The translations under genes were made by a program, and so were the position numbers. The notes under the pieces were generated by a model, which did not search any database, was not told where the DNA came from, and saw nothing but the letters and a program-made list of their open reading frames with translations. This document shows positions 58,378-64,000 of a stretch of 64,000 bases of DNA, piece after piece (positions within the stretch are counted from its first letter, which is position 1; each line of letters begins with the position of its first letter). The DNA is from Ixodes scapularis. Its lineage: Eukaryota; Arthropoda; Arachnida; Ixodida; Ixodidae. The DNA is taken from contig NW_024609837.1 of assembly GCF_016920785.2 (NCBI RefSeq), positions 44,332,745 to 44,396,744 on the forward strand, given 5' to 3'.

Positions 58378-58600
58378 AATGCGGAGTGCAAGTTCGTCTG
58401 CTTCTTTTGCAGGGGTTGCCATGATGTCAGAACGCCGAGCTCTTATTGGCTGATTGAAGAAATTAGTGGATAGACCTCAAGGCATCGAGCGTCGATGTCT
58501 ACCCAGTATTCTCCTGATCAGAGCCAATCATAACTCTGCGTCGTTTCCTCCGTCACCGCAACCCCTGCTCAAGAAATAAGAAGACGACCTGCCCTCCGCA
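58378..58600. mobile_element. palindromic MITE, copy 2
   Basis: GCAAGTTCGTCTGCTTCTTT, GCCGAGCTCTTATTGGCTG on the left and GAGCCAATCATAACTC, GTCACCGCAACCCCTGCTC on the right; more diverged than copy 1. Its right edge is about 60 bp from the homeobox exon acceptor. Confidence 0.75.
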
Positions 58601-58660
58601 TAGTGTCCATTTTCTGTACACGTTGACAAAAGCCGTCTACGACCCCAGGGATCGGCCCAG

Positions 58661-58846
58661 GTGACTCACCACTCGTCGCACGGTGGCGACGCGGACAAAC
58701 CCGCCAAGCAGAAGAGGCATCGGACGAGGTTCACGCCGGCGCAGCTTCAGGAGCTGGAGCGGAGCTTCTCCAAGACGCACTACCCGGACATCTTTATGAG
58801 AGAGGAACTCGCCATGAGAATCGGCCTCACTGAATCCCGTGTCCAG
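58661..58846 (+). CDS. otp: orthopedia homeobox gene, third visible exon (homeodomain residues 1-46)
   Basis: Encodes 62 residues: a short His/Asp/Lys leader followed by QKRHRTRFTPAQLQELERSF and on to ESRVQ, which is homeodomain positions 1-46 (R5, F8, L16 and F20 in place; helices 1 and 2 complete). The THYPDIFMREELAMRIGL stretch is characteristic of Otp rather than Rx, Arx, Otx or Pitx, as judged from family knowledge. Acceptor CGGCCCAG/GTG and donor CAG/GTCAGT are both in phase 0. The exon stops between residues 46 and 47, a classic paired-class intron site, so helix 3 (WFQNRR) is on a later exon not seen here. Otp is a nuclear DNA-binding factor for neuroendocrine and nervous system development. 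A palindromic MITE lies about 55 bp upstream. Confidence 0.93.
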
Positions 58847-58984
58847 GTCAGTCGAGCGTTCCTCACACATGGTCGAGATAGACAATCATTTCACTTGGGG
58901 GAGCGCGTTGCATCGGAATTCCTCTGTGATAAGTCTTTTTAGCGTATCTGTACGATTTCAAGTTGATGACAACGTTCGCCAGTA

Positions 58985-59830
58985 GAGTGTGGTAACTGTC
59001 GTTAGGCGTTACTGCAGTTAAGCGTACACGTGTGACAAAAGCATTATACGGCTTATTCTATTAAAACGAAAGTGACCGATAGAGAATTAAAATTATACAT
59101 AAATAGAGAATTAAAATTATACATAACTGCGTGCGATCCGATGAATCTGCTTTTGTGCCTATTTAAGCTGTCGCTGAGCGTGGCGGAAAGTCTCAATATT
59201 GCTCATGCAATGCCTAACCTGTGATAAGGTCACCACAGACCAATTTAAGAAACACAAGACGGGGTGAGTCTCGAGCATCTCATGATGGATTCGTAGCCAG
59301 TCAGATTAAGGCATTAGCCGACAAGCACGCCGAAGAACCAATCACGAGGCAAGAAGTGCGAATTAACACGTTAAGCCAAGCCCATCGTTTCTTAAACTAC
59401 CCGTGACTATAGCAGGAACGTACTTTTTTATCTTTTTTAACGAGTAGTGGGTGACTCGTGAAAATGAAGACTTCGCGCAAATTAGTCTTTTGAAGCCGTG
59501 AAAAGAATAGGCTTACGCACTCATTATCACAGCATCATAATCACATTTGAGAGCGTTTGTGACGACGGCATCCGAATAGGTTAATGTTTTAAATGCTGAT
59601 GGTCCCTATGTTCCTTCTTAGCTAAAAAAACGAAACAAAGCTCCTAAATATTTTTTACGTTCATTTTTTTACGATGTCGAGCTGATTTTCGCGGCGTTTT
59701 TCATCGTATACGGGTACAAGCCGAGAGAAAGGAGGAAACGAGCTTTGGCTCGAATGCTTCATGGCTAGACTCAAAGCTAGCTGTATTCGTTTCAATTATT
59801 AAATCTTCGAACAACGTTCAAAGAGCGAGA
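58985..59830. repeat. 850-bp dispersed repeat, copy B
   Basis: Second copy of the repeat at 13495-14340, same orientation. It carries a private tandem duplication (AGAGAATTAAAATTATACAT twice, 59085-59130). It begins soon after the otp homeobox exon, within the following intron. Confidence 0.75.
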
Positions 59831-59859
59831 TAGAGGGACGCCAGACCTCGGCCAAATAT

Positions 59860-60175
59860 TCCTCTTCCATAGCCGCCTCTATACTCACAAAGCCCGGCAG
59901 TTCGACGACGGAGCCATAGATTACCCGGTCGCAGATTTGGAGCGCGAGGATCTGGTAGCACAGAGCATCAAAGAGCCATTTCTCTGGGAACCTGGACGTC
60001 AGCGCACAGCTTTGGCAGCGGCGAGGACCCGAAACATACTTGTTCGCTCGGGAGAAATGTGTTTCGGCATCTAACCAGGGCGAGGCGCCAGTCACGTGGC
60101 TCTCCTCTCATCCGTTGTCTGCCGTACCACCTTTTCCATTTCGACGGCCGCTTCTCGTGGGGATCTGCCAGGTTT
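59860..60175 (-). repeat. 310-bp repeat, minus copy
   Basis: Minus-strand frame 60095-59799 carries the same peptide blocks (SRFPEKWLFDALCYQILAL, GSVVELPGFVSIEAA). It directly follows copy B of the 850-bp repeat. Confidence 0.7.
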
Positions 60176-60179
60176 TGTC

Positions 60180-61120
60180 AGCATTCGCAACTCCAACGCC
60201 CCATAGGTGGCGGGGTGGTAGTTTTAAGATGGCGGAAGAGATGAAGTGAGATTCTCCAGGATTTCCCGTGCGCCGTTTCGCCGACGCTGGTCAGCGCGCT
60301 AAAAATGATTTATTTGTCTGCAAATGCAAAGCGGTTAGGGCCGGGCCATATTACACGTGACGGAGATGTTGATGAGCGTTAAGAAAACGAGCATGCTGGC
60401 ATTTAAAAGTTGCGAAAACCTAAACTTGCGAAGATTTGTGGTGGGCGAGCGCGTTTAAGGCACTGGCCACGTCATTGTTTGTGGCAGAAGATTTTTTAGG
60501 GTGATGAAGATATAGTATTTGCACTTTGCCTGGCCATTACTGCTCTAAAAAGTGAGCCGCACACGGTGACCGTCAAGCTTTGGAAGAGCAGCGTTCACAG
60601 TATTGATGTCTTCGTGTCACAGGCTCACAGCTCGCTGCTCACCGTCGCGGTTTTAGTGTATGGCAACACGTGGTCAACGTGCTCCAGGGTTATTGACAGG
60701 AAGTTCGTTACCGCAGGCTACTGTGCGGTTCAGCATTACAACCGGAAGCTTGCGCTGCGCTTTTGAAGCGTAATTTTCAGCACGCGCCAGGAGCGTTTCC
60801 CTGCTCACGGTTGCAAACGGTAGCCTGTGGCGACGCTGTGCTAAAACTGCCTATTAACATGATTGGCGTGTTTAAGGGTTTTACTTATCGCTCTATTAAA
60901 AGAAATATTATGTAATGCCATACTTTTTTTTTCCGCGTTATTTGCAACGTTGCGACCCCTTTCGCCAAAACTGCCCGTTCTAAACTCTCGTCTCGAATGG
61001 CTGGCTAACACAGACGCGCTTAAAATGCTTCGAACATTTCTTTATTTGCTTTGCAATCACCTGAAAGCAAGTACGCGTATTTCGTATTTTGAAAGAGCTT
61101 GGAGTAAATGGTCATGTTTC
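60180..61120. other. no gene seen
   Basis: ORFs up to 87 codons without motifs. No repeat partner in the window. Confidence 0.4.
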
Positions 61121-61127
61121 TTCTAAC

Positions 61128-61463
61128 GGCCTTAAAGGGAAGATGGGGCGGTTCTGCATTTGAGAAGAAACACTTGGATTGTGTTCATTTGGTCGTTAGA
61201 ATAACAGATATCACAATTATGTTTCAATGCGACGTGCCGAAGAGCTATAAGAGCAATTTCAAAATAGGGCTGAAGACCCGCCCCCTTAGCCTTGGGCAGT
61301 CAGAAGATCCGTTGATGACGTCACGTACATCGACTGTTTTTCGCGCGCGTTTCACAATACTTGTTCAGCAAATGGTTTGGGTATTCGGGTTCATGTGGTA
61401 AAAATCCACTAGAATTCACATCTAACTATTTTTTTTTCAAAAAGCTCCGTAGCTTTCCTTTTA
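61128..61463. mobile_element. possible small TTAA-flanked element
   Basis: TTAA at 61124-61127 followed by AGGGAAGATGGGGCGG. Right side ends in TCCTTTTAA, on the other strand AAGGAAAGCTACGGAGC. Terminal similarity is weak (GGAA, GGGC/GGAGC). It may be a diverged member of the TTAA/AGGG group. Confidence 0.3.
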
Positions 61464-61469
61464 AACGCG

Positions 61470-62440
61470 AACCTATTCCCGATGTGTAGTGCTCGACATA
61501 CCGTTGCTTGACGAGTTTTCTTCTACTTATGGCAAAGAATAAACTTTCCGTAGACCGTACTTTAGTGCTCTACATTTTTAGCGGGAGCGTTTGCCGTCAC
61601 GTTGAGCACAGACTAATGGTGAATTCCACTCGTAGATCTGGAGCGCTTTCCAAAATCCGCGAGGGAGGCGAAATTCCGCCCCGTGGGACCCGCTCCGTAT
61701 CGACGAGGGGAAGATAAACTTGCATTTTTGGAGCGACCTCCTCCACACCCCTCCCCACCCCTTCTCCTTCCGCCGTTCAAAATGGCCGCTGCTCGAACTT
61801 GACCAGCCCACCAACGCCTCAGCCGGCTGATCTTTCCGACGACCAGTGACGACTGTCACTGCTTAGCTGCAGAAGTAACACGCGACACAGGCCGGGCGGA
61901 ATTATACGTACCACGGCGCCCATGTCACAAATAGCGAAGACGTCCGCGTTCGGCACCGTCACATACCTTTCGGCCGCCTCGAAGCGGCGGGGCACGGACA
62001 GCGATTGCCAGCGGTGGAGTTCAGATTGCTAGTACGACTTTAATAAACACAGAGGTAACAAACCATCACTTGCGCGGTCGTTGCCTAACCACTTCTTGCT
62101 TTATTTCACGGGAAAACGCCGATGGAATGCAGTGTAAAAAGGTAAACAATCACTGGCTGCAGAATGAATAGGCCTAACCTTGCGTCTGCCTCCGGCTTTT
62201 CTGTCGTTCTTTTTTTCGTTCTTCCTCGGTGATCACAGATGTCAGCGCTTACGATTTGCCACGCTCCACATTCCCGGCTTTTTATCCCTGATCTACGCGA
62301 GGTAGAAGCGTTCGAGCCGTCACAGTCCAGAGTAAACAACCGACGCACCCGAACAGATCCAACTCCACGACCCGACCGTGGCCCGACCGGCCCGCCGATC
62401 TCTCCAACCTCGCCGCGCATGCGCATTGCCGATTTAGACG
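61470..62440. other. no gene seen
   Basis: GC-rich stretch with unassigned ORFs (up to 106 codons). GCAGATCT-like and AATTCCACTCGTAGATCTGG words relate it to the repeats at 62450-62660. Confidence 0.4.
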
Positions 62441-62529
62441 GAAATCACGTGGGCCGCTCTGTCAATTTCCGGAGAGATCTGTGAAATCCCGCAGAGCAAG
62501 TTCGGCGGAGTTTGGGGCGCTCCGTGGAG

Positions 62530-62660
62530 CGGGCGCTGCCAGAGATCTACGAGCGGAAGATGACCAACTTGAGCCAGATCTGCGAGCGGAATATGCGCGC
62601 TCCAAATGGAGCGCTTTTGGAGCGCTCGAGATCTGCGAGCGGAATTCACCATAAACTGGC
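62530..62660 (+). repeat. AGATCTGCGAGCGGAA repeat cluster
   Basis: The word AGATCTRCGAGCGGAA occurs at 62546, 62576 and 62630 with spacings of 30 and 54 bp, the last followed by TTCACCATAAACTGG. An inverted relative, TTCCACTCGTAGATCTGG, lies at 61623. GGAGCGCTTTTGGAGCGCTC adds a short palindrome. Confidence 0.7.
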
Positions 62661-64000
62661 GGCCATGCATAGGACCAGAAATTCGCATGGTAGGCGATAT
62701 ACGAAAGGTCCCTAATAAAATTAGACATCCAGGTCTTTTGTGCAACGCTGTTGCAAGGCGGAGCACGAGAATTCCTATTTTAACGCGCTCCCTTTTTCCG
62801 TTAATACGGCTTCACACATCAAGGCCTGCAGTCTCTGCCACCGTTTCTGCGCCGCCGCCGCCGCTGCCGTCCCCGCTTCTCTGGTTCACCGTTCGTCCGC
62901 AAGGGGGCGAGCGGCGGGCTGGAGTTACGAATATAAGAGGCTATAATTGTGGAAACAACGGTGAAGATGACACGAGGACGCAGCTGGCGCTGTGGTCGTA
63001 GCGCTCCAGCCCGTCACTAGTGCTTCATAGTTTCCTCTGATTGACACGCAGCAGAGCGAGGTACAGCAGAAAAGGCGCCTGGCTTGTCCACCTTCGCTAC
63101 TCAACCACCGCTAGTGTCGCAGCGAACCGAAACATTACACGGTTGTGAAGTAACCTAGTGGAGTGCCTAAGAGACGAAACAAAGAAGCTGTAAACGTATC
63201 ACACGGAGGCACGTTTTAAGCGGCATACTTAAAGATGTGCATCGGCGCCGAAGGCACCGGCGTTCATTGGAAACATCCACCGCTACCCTTGAGAGACTTT
63301 ACGAGAGACTTTTAGGGAGCTACGCGTCGCAATTCGAGCGCACCGAAGCTCGTAGGTGCATTAAGGGTACGCTAGAACTGTGGAATCAGACATCACGAGG
63401 TCATTTTGTACTCCTGGCGGTTTCGCAACGAAGGGGTTATTGCAAAACCGTCAGGATTGCTAAACGAGCTCGTGATGTCGCTACTACGCAATGCGCGATA
63501 AAGCAAATAGAAATTAAAAATTTGAGTTTGAATAACAGCTGTGAAAGTGTTCGTGGAGAGTTATCAATGTTAAGAACATTAAACTAAACACGTTGGTTTG
63601 ATACATATGGTTAGAGATAAAAAAAGGTCCAGTTTTGTCAGCCTTAGTCTGTTAAAAAAATCAGCTTTGATAGAGTTCTTGTGCGATGCATAATTTGGAA
63701 AAGCATCAACTTAACAGGTAGGTTCTAAACATATAACTATAGTCTAGAAAAACATTTTTTTTTTCAATTTGTTTGTTTGAGTGCGCAGGAGCAGGTGACT
63801 ACATTAATTTAATAAACACCTGTCACTCACTTTTTTATTCAGTTCTAGATTTCAGAATTTCATTTAATTCCCTGCATAAAGCTAGGAGGTGTAAGGCCCC
63901 ATAAAAAAACGTAAAACGCATAGAATATAGAAAACATCTGTCGCGTAAGGCCGCGACAGAAGTTTCTCAGGGTGTTGAATACACTTTCAATAATGCAGTT
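62661..64000. other. no gene seen
   Basis: Includes a GCC-rich tract at 62852-62870. Unassigned ORFs of up to 131 codons. No VWFQNRR-type homeobox 3' exon detected by eye to the window edge. Confidence 0.4.
63394..63480. repeat. imperfect hairpin
   Basis: CATCACGAGGTCATTTTGTA, CTCCTGGCGGTTTCGCAA pairs with TTGCAAAACCGTCAGGATTG, CTAAACGAGCTCGTGATG. About 38-bp arms with several mismatches. Confidence 0.7.

Noticed and set aside
58847..64000. Exon with the rest of the otp homeodomain
   Set aside because: Looked for a WFQNRR-coding stretch (TGGTTYCARAAY) by eye and did not find one; it is probably beyond the window.

Overview
The window is non-coding-rich animal DNA, most probably from a hard tick (Ixodidae). 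The grounds are tRNA-derived SINEs of the kind known from ticks (split A/B boxes, a tail with the 'CCCCAGGTGGTCGAAATTA' block), several non-LTR retrotransposon families with (TTGA)n, (TGAA)n, (AAAT)n and (TTA)n tails, a broken Ty3/Gypsy-like gag-pro, dense MITEs, and spliceosomal exons with GT/AG borders and multi-kilobase introns. The species call is an inference from repeat types recalled from memory; no search was run. Nothing bacterial (operons, ribosome binding sites, CRISPR) is present.

Only one host gene is well supported: a plus-strand orthopedia (otp) paired-like homeobox gene. Three coding exons are visible: 45174-45336 (N-terminus), 52978-53189 (linker with His/polyGln tract) and 58661-58846 (homeodomain residues 1-46). 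Their splice phases agree (1, then 0), together giving 187 codons. The third exon stops at the homeodomain 46/47 intron; the exon with the end of helix 3 (VWFQNRR) lies beyond the right edge or was not found.

Layout. 1-4.2 kb: TAACG-rich repeat copies around a minus-strand L1/Tx1-like reverse transcriptase remnant, a tRNA SINE and a hAT-type terminus. 4.8-8.3 kb: three TIR elements, including a 1.18-kb element with an exact 8-bp target duplication. 9.5-11.6 kb: minus-strand LINE remains (endonuclease and C-terminus) separated by a 42-bp perfect palindrome. 12-20 kb: MITEs, an 850-bp repeat, and a SINE split by a second copy of the 1.18-kb element. 20.2-22.5 kb: a dispersed repeat and a fold-back element carrying a THAP-domain exon. 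24.7-26.4 kb: truncated gag-pro followed by a SINE tail. 27.7-33.5 kb: a palindromic 60-bp repeat cluster, a MITE cluster and fold-back hairpins. 33.8-36.1 kb: LINE 3' ends and a 5'-truncated LINE with an intact 425-codon RT ORF. 36.8-45 kb: two large TTAA-flanked TIR elements, a LINE C-terminus, a hairpin between TA microsatellites and an 18-bp minisatellite; the second TTAA element ends about 220 bp before the otp start codon. 45-64 kb: the otp exons, with introns filled by microsatellites, a hAT element, the second 60-bp repeat cluster, five pieces of one dispersed repeat, and further MITEs.

The most unusual signals are (i) a 60-bp repeat unit with a palindromic core (CCGCTAAATTTAGCGG) and a TGACGT motif, in two inverted clusters and a single copy fused to an 18-bp minisatellite; (ii) fold-back hairpins with unrelated arm sequences, two of them followed by a shared short tag; and (iii) a pair of inverted 1.17-1.18-kb transposons with 8-bp target duplications. 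These are repeat systems; no new enzymatic or defence system could be supported.
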